Of a stretch of 64,000 nucleotides of DNA, positions 8,792-16,504 are shown piece after piece. The stretch comes from an uncultured Pseudomonadota bacterium. Its GTDB lineage: Bacteria; Pseudomonadota; Gammaproteobacteria; Burkholderiales; JALYOK01. Each line of letters begins with the position of its first letter. Position 1 is the stretch's first letter. The translations under genes and the position numbers were made by a program. Location of the stretch: assembly GCA_902826775.1 (NCBI GenBank), contig CADEHE010000012.1, positions 62,001 through 126,000 of the forward strand, in the 5' to 3' direction. Below the pieces are notes generated by a model. That model was not told the DNA's origin, did no database searches, and saw only the letters and a program-made list of their open reading frames with translations.

Positions 8792-10108
8792 ATGGCACGC
8801 ATCTTTATTAGCTACCGGCGCGACGACACCGAAATGGTGGCAGGCAGACTCGCCAAGGATTTGCGCAGCTATTTCGGCGAAGAGACGGTGTTCCGCGACA
8901 AGGAAAGCATTCCAGTCGGAGCTGATTGGGCGCAGGAGATTAATCACGCGATCGGACCAGGTGGCGTGGTGTTGGTGCTGATAGGCGAGGACTGGCTCGA
9001 AGGAAAAGCCAAAGGTCAGCGCCGGCTGGATGATCCGCAGGATCCGCATCGAAACGAAATCGGCGCCGCGCTGAAACTCGGCGTAACCGTCGTGCCGCTG
9101 CTGGTGCGCAACATGAAAATGCCGGCTACGGAAGAGTTGCCCGACCTCCTGCAACGGTTGCCGGCACTGAATGCAATGAAGCTGCGCGATGACGAATGGG
9201 AAGGCTTCGATTTTCCGCGGTTGGCGAAAGTGCTGGAAAAAGCCGGATTCAAACCGAAATCGGTGCAGCCTGCGCCGGGCCCGCCAGCGTCCAAACCGAC
9301 CAGCGCCAAGGCGATCTGGGCCTTGGTGTTAGGTCTGCTCGGGCTCGGCGCCGGCTCGGCGAGCACTCACGGTGACGCCGGTTTTGGGCTATTTGTGGCG
9401 CTCATGGCGTGCTTGCTGGCTTTTTTTGGATTTCGCGATGCCCGCGCGGGGCGCGTCAAGGGCGAGCGGCTCGCCATCGGCGGTATGGTTGCAGGCGGCG
9501 TTGCCACATTAGTGGCGCTCATGGCGCTGGCACGCACGAGCGGCGAGCCGCAAGCCACGGTCATCCCGCCAGTGAGCCTCGCGCCGGCGCCAGTGCTGCC
9601 AGTTGCAGTACCGCAGCAAACGGCCGTGCCCGCGCTCAACGCCGCAGCGCCGCCTGCGGCGGCCTCAACGTCTCCTGTCCCTCATGTTTCCGCATCTGCG
9701 CCGGCAGTTTCGCAGCCCATTGCGAATGCACAACGCGAAGAACCAGCACATTCAAAAGTGGTCAGGCCGGCAACCCGTCTGCCGGATCAACCGGAACAAT
9801 CGGCCGATGCGAACCCGCAAGCGCTGGCTGGCCGCAATCTGACTGGAATTTGGGTCGATGCGAGCGACGGCACGCGTGTAACGATGCAGCAAGATGGTGC
9901 AAATATCGCGGCGGCGATCTTGCAAGGCGAGATGCAAGTGGGGGGCATTGGTTCGGTGCGCGGCCAACAGGTCGAGATACTTTGGGGCGCGGCTGGCATT
10001 CCAGTCATGACGTCGAACTTGCAGATTTCTGCCAACGGCAATGAACTGCGCGGTTCGTCCGTTGCAATCAACGGTGAGAGCGAAACGACGGTGCTGCGGC
10101 GCGAATAG
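8792..10108 (+). CDS. TIR domain protein with three membrane segments
   Basis: A 438-residue protein with a GGAAGGGGG ribosome site before the start. Residues 1-150 form a TIR domain (IFISYRRDD, FRDKESIPVG, then PHRNEIGAAL with Glu89 in the putative catalytic place). Hydrophobic segments lie at about 173-189, 197-214 and 227-247. A long Ala/Pro-rich linker follows. The last 75-80 residues (NLTGIWVDASDGTRVTMQQ onward) look like a small beta-rich domain of unknown role. The TIR half is related to but clearly different from that of the preceding gene (about 25 bp upstream), so the pair is not a recent duplication. It converges on the hydrolase gene with only 12 bp between stops. Confidence 0.82.
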   Translation: MARIFISYRRDDTEMVAGRLAKDLRSYFGEETVFRDKESIPVGADWAQEINHAIGPGGVVLVLIGEDWLEGKAKGQRRLDDPQDPHRNEIGAALKLGVTVVPLLVRNMKMPATEELPDLLQRLPALNAMKLRDDEWEGFDFPRLAKVLEKAGFKPKSVQPAPGPPASKPTSAKAIWALVLGLLGLGAGSASTHGDAGFGLFVALMACLLAFFGFRDARAGRVKGERLAIGGMVAGGVATLVALMALARTSGEPQATVIPPVSLAPAPVLPVAVPQQTAVPALNAAAPPAAASTSPVPHVSASAPAVSQPIANAQREEPAHSKVVRPATRLPDQPEQSADANPQALAGRNLTGIWVDASDGTRVTMQQDGANIAAAILQGEMQVGGIGSVRGQQVEILWGAAGIPVMTSNLQISANGNELRGSSVAINGESETTVLRRE

Positions 10109-10120
10109 CTCGCGCCGCAG

Positions 10121-11269
10121 CTAAGCGGGCAGCCCTTGCTCGCGCAAAAAGTGCAGCAAGAGCTTGCTGACTTGCTCAGGCTGTTCTTGTTGCACCCAGT
10201 GTCCGGCACCTTCGACGAGATGGCAACCGAGCATGCGCGTGCAAAAAGTCTTCTGCATGCGCTCGAATTCGCCTGGTTTTTGATACGTGCCCCAATCGCT
10301 CTTGCCGGAGATGAATAGCGACGGAACGTCAATGGTGCGCCCTGCGAATACTTGCAGCTCGGCGGCGTACTGGGGGTTGGTCGCGCAGCGGTACCATTGC
10401 AGTCCGCCTTGAAAGCCGTTGCGCGTGTATTCGGCCGCGTAGACGCTTAGTTCGGCATCCGTCAGCCATTTGTTGGCGGCGACTTCCGCTGCAGAAGGCA
10501 TTTCCTGCGCCACGCTTTGCGCCATGTTCTTTTCCAGATCCATGATGTAGTAAGTGGGCATCTTGGCCAATTCTTCAGCGCGCCACGCAGCTAGTGGGTA
10601 GGGCTGATTCTGTTTCCAGTCGGCGCTCTTGTGGTGGTAGTAGGCGCGCAGGAAACCGTGCACGCCCTGCGGGCAATGCAGCATGTCGTCGTTCGCTGGA
10701 CGGGTGGAGTAATACCATTGGTAGTGCTTGCGCGGACGCGGCAGCGCAGCCAGGTCGGCATGGATATCGCCGCGCGGTTGACTTGGCGCCGCAGCGGTGT
10801 CGAAGGCAAGCGGCGGCGGCCCGCCGAAGGGGGCGCTCATCATGGCAACGGAGCGAAAGATATCTGGGCGCAACAACGCGCACCATCCGGCGATAAATGA
10901 GCCGGCATCGTGCCCGAAAACGGCCGCGACATGCCGGTGGCCCAGCGCGGCAAGCAAGCCTATGACGTCGCGCACTAGGTTGATCATCCGGAACGAGCCG
11001 AATTCGCCGTCGTAGTTGGCCTGCCAGCCGGTTGTGCGGCCATAGCCACGCAGGTCTGGCGCCAACACGTGAAAGCCCGATTCTGCCAATTTGGGCATCA
11101 CTTTGCGCCAGCTAAAGGCGAGTTCAGGGAATCCGTGCAGCAGCAAGACTGTCGGGTTCCCCGCGCGTTCTTGCCCAGATTCGAGAACGTGCATGATGAG
11201 GCCGTTGCCGTTGTCGACAAAACGCGAGCGAACGGCAGGGGGGAGCGCGGCGATATAGTCAGAGGTCAT
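10121..11269 (-). CDS. Alpha/beta hydrolase, soluble epoxide hydrolase-like
   Basis: A 382-residue alpha/beta hydrolase with HGFPE at 45-49 (oxyanion-hole region), nucleophile Asp121 in GHDAG and the general-base His357 in GAGHW. The HGFPE plus Asp nucleophile pattern is that of epoxide hydrolases, which open epoxides to diols through an ester intermediate. A large cap insertion rich in Tyr and Trp lies between the nucleophile and the final acidic residue. There is no signal peptide, so it is cytoplasmic. It stands alone; the substrate cannot be predicted. Haloalkane dehalogenase is less likely because the usual Trp next to the Asp is replaced by Ala. Confidence 0.8.
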   Translation of the reverse strand: MTSDYIAALPPAVRSRFVDNGNGLIMHVLESGQERAGNPTVLLLHGFPELAFSWRKVMPKLAESGFHVLAPDLRGYGRTTGWQANYDGEFGSFRMINLVRDVIGLLAALGHRHVAAVFGHDAGSFIAGWCALLRPDIFRSVAMMSAPFGGPPPLAFDTAAAPSQPRGDIHADLAALPRPRKHYQWYYSTRPANDDMLHCPQGVHGFLRAYYHHKSADWKQNQPYPLAAWRAEELAKMPTYYIMDLEKNMAQSVAQEMPSAAEVAANKWLTDAELSVYAAEYTRNGFQGGLQWYRCATNPQYAAELQVFAGRTIDVPSLFISGKSDWGTYQKPGEFERMQKTFCTRMLGCHLVEGAGHWVQQEQPEQVSKLLLHFLREQGLPA

Positions 11270-11350
11270 AGACGTTTGCGTGGCAGGTCAAAACCACCAA
11301 GCCTACCGAAACAGCGCATTCGCTGCATAGATGCGAGCGCGATTGCGCCT

Positions 11351-11396
11351 AAAAAAACCGCCGGTCTGATGGAGCATTGCTCCCCGGCGGTTCTTT
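11351..11396 (-). terminator. Rho-independent terminator of the PEP-CTERM gene
   Basis: Read leftward, the sequence gives AACCGCCGG, an inner GGAGC/GCTCC stem, then CCGGCGGTT followed by a run of seven T (plus-strand AAAAAAA at 11351-11357). It lies about 45 bp past the stop of the leftward PEP-CTERM gene. The strong stem plus U-run makes a clear intrinsic terminator. Confidence 0.85.
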
Positions 11397-11439
11397 AGCC
11401 GCGTAACGACCGCGGCGTGGATACAGTGAAAGGCTAGCG

Positions 11440-12210
11440 CTAACTGCGCTGCTTGCGACCGAGACGGCTTAGGCCGAACAGGCCGAAGCCCAGTAGGCCG
11501 ATAACGCCGGGTTCGGTGACCGGTACGTTCGCTTCGCCGAAGAAGCTTTCGCCAAACACCTGACCCAGCCCTTGGCCTGCGAAACTGACGGGACTCGTCG
11601 CAGCGCCGGTCGCGGTATCAACCTTATACACGGTGTTATTGGCGACGGAGTAAAGAACGCCGTCGCTGCCGGTGGCAATGCCAAACGTGCTGCCAACACC
11701 GAACGAGCCAACGGCCGCTGAGTTGCTCAAATTGCCGAGATCAAGCCTGATCAACTGGCTGGTGCTGGACGCCAAATAAAAGTTACCGGCGTTGAAAGCC
11801 AAATCACCGCCCGACCGGAACCCCGTTGAGCCAAGGCTCGAGCCCGCGCCCGTCGAAGTGTTGATCGAGAACAGGTTGGTCGTGCCGTTGCCCATGCCGT
11901 AAAGCGTTCCGTCTGCGCCAAACACCAGAGCGTTGCCGCCGGCTATGCCGTGGGCGCCTATCAGGGAGGCGGCTGCCGTGGTCTTGTTGATCGCATACAG
12001 GTTGGTAAACGACAGCCCGTAAAGGTTGCCAAGCTGGTCGAAGGCGATATCGGTGATTGTGGTGCCCATCGCGCCGATGATATTGACCGCGCCGTTGGCC
12101 ACATCGAGCGTAGCCAAGCGGGTGCCGTCGTGGATGTGCATGATCGGTGCGGCAAACGCGCCTGCGCTGGAAGCGAGTGCCAGGGAGGCAAGAATTTTTT
12201 GTACTTTCAT
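11440..12210 (-). CDS. PEP-CTERM sorted secreted protein
   Basis: A 256-residue protein with a Sec signal peptide (MKVQKILASLALASSAGAFA) and a C-terminal PEP-CTERM signal: TEPG, a hydrophobic helix (VIGLLGFGLFGL), then an Arg-rich tail (RKQRS). Exosortase (EpsH/XrtA type) recognises this tail, so the genome should carry an exosortase and usually an exopolysaccharide locus, neither in this window. The middle has several loosely repeated segments (YGLSFTNLYAINKTT, YGMGNGTTNLFSINTST, YSVANNTVYKVDTAT) that look like beta-propeller blades. The ligand is unknown. It has its own terminator downstream. Confidence 0.85.
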   Translation of the reverse strand: MKVQKILASLALASSAGAFAAPIMHIHDGTRLATLDVANGAVNIIGAMGTTITDIAFDQLGNLYGLSFTNLYAINKTTAAASLIGAHGIAGGNALVFGADGTLYGMGNGTTNLFSINTSTGAGSSLGSTGFRSGGDLAFNAGNFYLASSTSQLIRLDLGNLSNSAAVGSFGVGSTFGIATGSDGVLYSVANNTVYKVDTATGAATSPVSFAGQGLGQVFGESFFGEANVPVTEPGVIGLLGFGLFGLSRLGRKQRS

Positions 12211-12433
12211 GATCCTCCTCAGGATTGGCTTAGCGGCTGGCGCGAGTGCTCAGCCGCTTGAATTTGTTACAGATCTGCGTAGGAGCAATTTCCGCACCCA
12301 ATTGCCTGTCGCGTGAAAAAATACCTTCCATTCAAGTAATTATGAAGCGTCTCCGATTCATCGAGATGCGCTTCCGCACATCAAGTGTAAAAAAAACCGA
12401 CAATCGACCAAGGTAATCTGTCAACGAGCGACG

Positions 12434-13180
12434 CTAGTCCGTCGCCAAGCCGGCGGCAAAACGCGGGTACACCTCTGAAATGTCCAAGCGGACTGTTTTG
12501 CGAATAAGTTCCAGCGTCGCCGGCTCGGGATCCGGCGTGACTGCGACGCTGGCCGCGCACTCGAACTCGAAACCGGTGTTATCCCGGACTTCCTCGAGAG
12601 TGTGGCCGGCGTGTACGCTCTCCAAACTAAAGCGCTGACTAGTCTGATTAAAGCGGAATACGGCCAGACGGGTAAGTAGGGCATAAGGTCCGCCGCGACG
12701 GAAGACGCTCGCATCGGTGCTACCCGGCGCGCTGATGAAATCGACGCGCGGCACCAAGACCCGCCGCGTGTGTTCCTCACGGAACAGAATTACGCGAGGA
12801 ATCAAATAATAAAGGTAAGCGGAGCCGAATGAGCCCGGCCAGCGCACATCCACCTGTGGGTAAGTTCCGGTGCCGACCAAATTGAGGTTGCCTTGACCGT
12901 CGATCTGCCCGCCCCCTAAGAAAAATGCATCCAAGCGCCCCTGCGCCGCCAAATCGAAGAGCTCAACGCCGCCGTTAGTAAACGCGCTGTTGCGCGCAGA
13001 ATTGAGCACGCTCACGCGCAGTGTACGATTGGATTGCTCGCGCGCTAACAGCGCCCCGGCGCCGGGAATGGGCGACGCTTGGCCGACTGCCACATGCCGG
13101 CAGCCCTGCAGCAAGCGCGCAATGACGGTGATCAGCAGTTCAGTCGGCGAGTACGCCGACGGTTCGACAAAGGTATTCAT
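12434..13180 (-). CDS. CoA-transferase family subunit B (GctB/IpdB-like)
   Basis: A 248-residue protein of the class I CoA-transferase beta subunit fold. The start at 13180 (MNTFVEPSAYSP) is where the family begins; upstream in-frame sequence is poor. Family-like segments are GQASPIPGAGALLA, GGGQIDGQGNLN, PGSFGSAYLYYLIPR and REEHTRRVLVPRVDF. Such subunits work with an A subunit, as in glutaconate CoA-transferase or the IpdAB ring hydrolase. The matching A subunit is not adjacent but lies 5 kb away at 18186-19022 on the same strand, with the quorum-sensing genes between. The substrate is unknown. Confidence 0.75.
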   Translation of the reverse strand: MNTFVEPSAYSPTELLITVIARLLQGCRHVAVGQASPIPGAGALLAREQSNRTLRVSVLNSARNSAFTNGGVELFDLAAQGRLDAFFLGGGQIDGQGNLNLVGTGTYPQVDVRWPGSFGSAYLYYLIPRVILFREEHTRRVLVPRVDFISAPGSTDASVFRRGGPYALLTRLAVFRFNQTSQRFSLESVHAGHTLEEVRDNTGFEFECAASVAVTPDPEPATLELIRKTVRLDISEVYPRFAAGLATD

Positions 13181-13322
13181 GCTCTTGCGAGTGGCGTTCG
13201 ATTGCGTGCAAACTTTCTCATGCTGATCATGGATGTGCAATGCCGTCGGCGGTCTGCACGGCACTGGTGACTTCATACATGTACGGGTAACTTATCAAGA
13301 GTTTTTCCAATTCTATGTCCCT

Positions 13323-13931
13323 ATGAGATACAGGCTATGGTATTTGAATCGTCGTGCTTGGTTCGGGTGCTCGACCGCTTTTGGTATCGCACTAGTGTGG
13401 CTGGGCAGCGATGCTTGCGCTGGCGATGACACCGAGTTGTGGCGTCGGCTCCAAGCTGGCGGCAATTATGTTTTGCTGCGGCATGCGCAAACCGAGCCCG
13501 GTATTGGCGACCCTCCCAATTTTGCGCTGGGGAACTGCGCTACGCAAAGAAATCTGAGTGAATCCGGGCGGACACAGTCGCGCCGCGTCGGCGCGACATT
13601 CCGCGCCTACAAGGTGCCCGTGCAAGCGGTGTTGTCCAGCGAGTACTGCCGTTGCCTCGACACCGCTAAGCTCGCTTTCGGCGACGCCGAGGCATGGCCC
13701 ATGCTGAACTCGATTTTCGAAAGCTCGGTGCAAAACGACGCGCGCGTGGCCGCCCTAAAAGAGCGCTTGGCCCAGCGCCCGGCGCACGGCAACATCGTCC
13801 TTGTTTCGCACAACGTCAACATTCAGGCTGCTATCGGCGTTAGCCCGGCGATGGGCGAGGCGGTCGTGGTGACGCCCAATGTGAGCGGCGGCTTCGATGT
13901 TATCGGCAGAATAACGGACGATGCACCGTAG
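13323..13931 (+). CDS. Exported histidine phosphatase family protein
   Basis: A 202-residue protein with an N-terminal hydrophobic signal (about residues 12-33) followed by a phosphoglycerate-mutase-like domain: LLRHAQTEP with the catalytic Arg53-His54 pair, NLSESGRTQSRRVG, LSSEYCRCLDTA and the second histidine in LVSHNVN. Members of this exported subgroup are phosphatases of unknown substrate. The start is a guess between 13323 and upstream codons because no strong ribosome site is seen; the choice gives a normal signal peptide. It is divergent from the CoA-transferase B gene and precedes the quorum-sensing kinase by about 190 bp. Confidence 0.72.
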   Translation: MRYRLWYLNRRAWFGCSTAFGIALVWLGSDACAGDDTELWRRLQAGGNYVLLRHAQTEPGIGDPPNFALGNCATQRNLSESGRTQSRRVGATFRAYKVPVQAVLSSEYCRCLDTAKLAFGDAEAWPMLNSIFESSVQNDARVAALKERLAQRPAHGNIVLVSHNVNIQAAIGVSPAMGEAVVVTPNVSGGFDVIGRITDDAP

Positions 13932-14124
13932 ACGCAGACTCTCAAAACGCGGCGGAGCACATCCCGCCCGCCGCCGAGTTGCCGCACTGAGGTTAGGGCA
14001 TGTATGCTACGGCGCGCCGTGATTTAGGGCTTAGGGGAAGCGGCAGAGAACGCCGTGCGCAGCCGCTCGGATTGACCGCGATCCAGTACAAAATCTTGGG
14101 AGTAAGAATGCATTGTGCCGAACC

Positions 14125-15516
14125 ATGAAGAACTCAGTGCATCAGTTGACGCGAACAATGCTGCAAAAGGCTGAGACGTTCTTGCGCTCGATTGAGAGCA
14201 CCATTCCCTATTCAGGGCCGAAGTTCGTGGCGGTAGGCGCGCTGGGCGTTGTTGGTTTTCCGCTCTACTACTTCGTATGGCATAGCCTGTTCCCGCAACC
14301 CTACGAAAACCTGGCGCTGCGCCTGTTTGGCAGCTTGCTGTTTCTGCCTCTGCTGTTGGTGCAGTTTTGGCCGCAGCGTCTGCGCCGATTGCTGCCGGTC
14401 TATTGGTACGCGGCGCTCTGGTTTGCCTTGCCTTTCTTTTTCACATTTATGTTCTTAAAGAACGGCGGATCCCACGTTTGGTCGATGTCGGTGCTGGCGG
14501 CGGGCTTTTTCTTGACGCTATTGGTTAATTGGCGCTGCCTCGTTGCAATGTGTGTCGTTGGTGTGCTCGCGGGCTGGGCAGCGTACTATGTGACGACTGA
14601 ACCTATCGTATCTCCAGCGCTGTACGGGGCAGATTTGGCAGTGTTCTTGTTCGCCATCGTCGGCGGCAGCATTGTCAATATGAGTGCGGAGCGCGTGGTG
14701 CATGAACGGCTTGGGGCGATGCTGACGGCCGCCAACAACATTGCCCACGAGTTGCGCACACCACTGCTCAGCATTAAGTGCACCGCGATGGGCTTGCGCA
14801 AGTATCTGCCCGCCTTATTCGAGTCATACCAAAAAGCGCGCGAACACGGCATTGCCACTGCCGAAATCCGCCCCGCGCACTACGACGCGCTGGTGGACAG
14901 CCTAACGCGCATCGAGCAAGAGACCGATCACTCCAACACGATGATCGACATTCTGCTCATCAATTCGCGCCAGCTGACGCCTCCCGTCGACGAATTCGCC
15001 AGTACGTCGATGGCGCGTTGCATTGAACTCATGCTACAGCGCTACCCGTTTGCTTCGCCGCGCGATAGAGAGCGTGTGGTGTGGCTGGACTCGGGCGACT
15101 TTCGTTTCACCGGTTCAGAATTGCTGATGGTGCACGTGCTGTTTAACTTGATGAAGAATGCGCAGCGCTCAGTGGCGAAAGCAAGAAAGGGTGAAATTTA
15201 CATCCAATTGGTGCGCGAAACCGATCAGAATACGGTGTTCTTCAAGGACACTGGATTGGGCATACCCGCGCATGTGCTGCCAGGCATTTTTCAACGTTTT
15301 TACTCGTGGTCCCAAGACACGGGAAGCGAGCGAGGAACTGGGGTTGGATTGGCTTTCTGCAAACTTGTCGTGGAGGGATTTGGCGGCCGTATTATTTGCC
15401 GTTCGGTGCATGGTGCATTTACCGAGTTCGTGATGACCTTCCCCCAGGAGCACGCCCATGAGTCGCTACCACATCCATCCGTTCTACTTCCCAACCACAG
15501 TGGTGTTCGTGGATGA
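14125..15516 (+). CDS. Six-TM quorum-sensing sensor histidine kinase (CqsS/LqsS/JqsS-like)
   Basis: A 463-residue kinase. Six hydrophobic helices lie at about 32-50, 66-84, 94-110, 117-135, 138-155 and 168-186, followed by a dimerisation/phosphoacceptor helix with His208 (NIAHELRTPLLSIK) and an ATPase domain with N box (NLMKNAQRS), DTGLGIP and GTGVGLAFCK. This layout, with no periplasmic sensor domain, is that of the alpha-hydroxyketone receptors CqsS and LqsS. There is no fused receiver, as in LqsS and unlike Vibrio CqsS. The response-regulator gene overlaps its end by 59 bp and the synthase gene follows. The start may be TTG at 14113 (better spacing to GGGAG) or ATG 14125. Confidence 0.82.
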   Translation: MKNSVHQLTRTMLQKAETFLRSIESTIPYSGPKFVAVGALGVVGFPLYYFVWHSLFPQPYENLALRLFGSLLFLPLLLVQFWPQRLRRLLPVYWYAALWFALPFFFTFMFLKNGGSHVWSMSVLAAGFFLTLLVNWRCLVAMCVVGVLAGWAAYYVTTEPIVSPALYGADLAVFLFAIVGGSIVNMSAERVVHERLGAMLTAANNIAHELRTPLLSIKCTAMGLRKYLPALFESYQKAREHGIATAEIRPAHYDALVDSLTRIEQETDHSNTMIDILLINSRQLTPPVDEFASTSMARCIELMLQRYPFASPRDRERVVWLDSGDFRFTGSELLMVHVLFNLMKNAQRSVAKARKGEIYIQLVRETDQNTVFFKDTGLGIPAHVLPGIFQRFYSWSQDTGSERGTGVGLAFCKLVVEGFGGRIICRSVHGAFTEFVMTFPQEHAHESLPHPSVLLPNHSGVRG

Positions 15517-16504
15517 TAGCGCCAGCTTTCTCGCCAACCTGAGCCTGCAGCTAGAAGAGAGCCTAGCCTATCGGCTGTTCGAGTCACCTCTGGCTGCCCT
15601 TGAGAGCATCAACTCGACCAATAGCCGGCCGAGCCTCAATCAGACCTACTTTTCAAGCTACCGCGATGTCGAGTCGTTGTCCGGCTCGAGTCGGGTCATC
15701 GATGTAAATGTCGACAGGATACACCGCGAGGTTTACAACGAGGATCGCTTCAGGGAAATCTCGGTCGTGGTGGTCGATTACGCCATGCCCGAAATGGATG
15801 GTCTCGAATTCTGCCGGCACATTCAGCGTCCTGTGAAGAAAATTTTGCTCACTGGGCGCGCCGATGAGAAGCTTGCCGTCAAGGCGTTCAACGAAGGCCT
15901 GATCGACCGGTTCATCATGAAAAGCGACGTGATGGCGCTTGCCAGCCTCAACCACGCGCTGACCGAGTTGCAGCACGAGTATTTTTTTAAGCTGGAAGAG
16001 AGCATTGCGGACGCGCTGGCTGTTGGTGTGGATAGTCCCCTGCACGATGCGGTGTTGGCGGATTTCTTTAAAGATCTGTGCCGAGAGCGGCGCATAGTCG
16101 AGTCATATTTCTGCAGCAATCCCGATGGCTTCTTGATGTTGGATGCGCGTGGTGGCGGCGCATTGTTGTTGATTGCGACGGAAGACGAGTTAAACGCGCA
16201 GTACGAAACGGCGTTTGATCAGGGTGCGCCCAAGCTCCTGCTGGATAGGCTCAAGAGCGGGAAATTCCTGCCTTACTTTTGGCAGTCACAGGGCTACTAC
16301 CACCCCAGTTGCGTCAATTGGGAGCAATTTGTCCATCCAGCTGCTGAGTTGCGCGCGGAGAATTGGTATTACTACGCAGTGGTAGAGAATCCGCCGCCGC
16401 TTCGGCTCGATACCGTTTTCTCTTACCAGTCGTTTCTCCAGGAAATGGATACGCAGGGGCGATCGAAACAATCGCCCCCGCGTTTCTCTAGCCTGCGGCC
16501 GTAA
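15458..16504 (+). CDS. LqsR/JqsR-like response regulator
   Basis: A 348-residue protein. The start at 15458 has an AGGAG site and lies inside the kinase gene, so translation is probably coupled. Residues 13-155 are a receiver domain (VVFVDD at 15-20, phospho-acceptor Asp107 in VVVVDYAMPEMDG, LLTGRADEKLA), but the stretch between the acidic pair and Asp107 is about 85 residues, far longer than the usual about 35. The C-terminal half has no DNA-binding motif I recognise, matching LqsR of Legionella, whose output domain is also atypical. Its stop overlaps the 3' end of the convergent synthase gene by 17 bp. It presumably takes phosphate from the upstream kinase. Confidence 0.78.
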   Translation: MSRYHIHPFYFPTTVVFVDDSASFLANLSLQLEESLAYRLFESPLAALESINSTNSRPSLNQTYFSSYRDVESLSGSSRVIDVNVDRIHREVYNEDRFREISVVVVDYAMPEMDGLEFCRHIQRPVKKILLTGRADEKLAVKAFNEGLIDRFIMKSDVMALASLNHALTELQHEYFFKLEESIADALAVGVDSPLHDAVLADFFKDLCRERRIVESYFCSNPDGFLMLDARGGGALLLIATEDELNAQYETAFDQGAPKLLLDRLKSGKFLPYFWQSQGYYHPSCVNWEQFVHPAAELRAENWYYYAVVENPPPLRLDTVFSYQSFLQEMDTQGRSKQSPPRFSSLRP

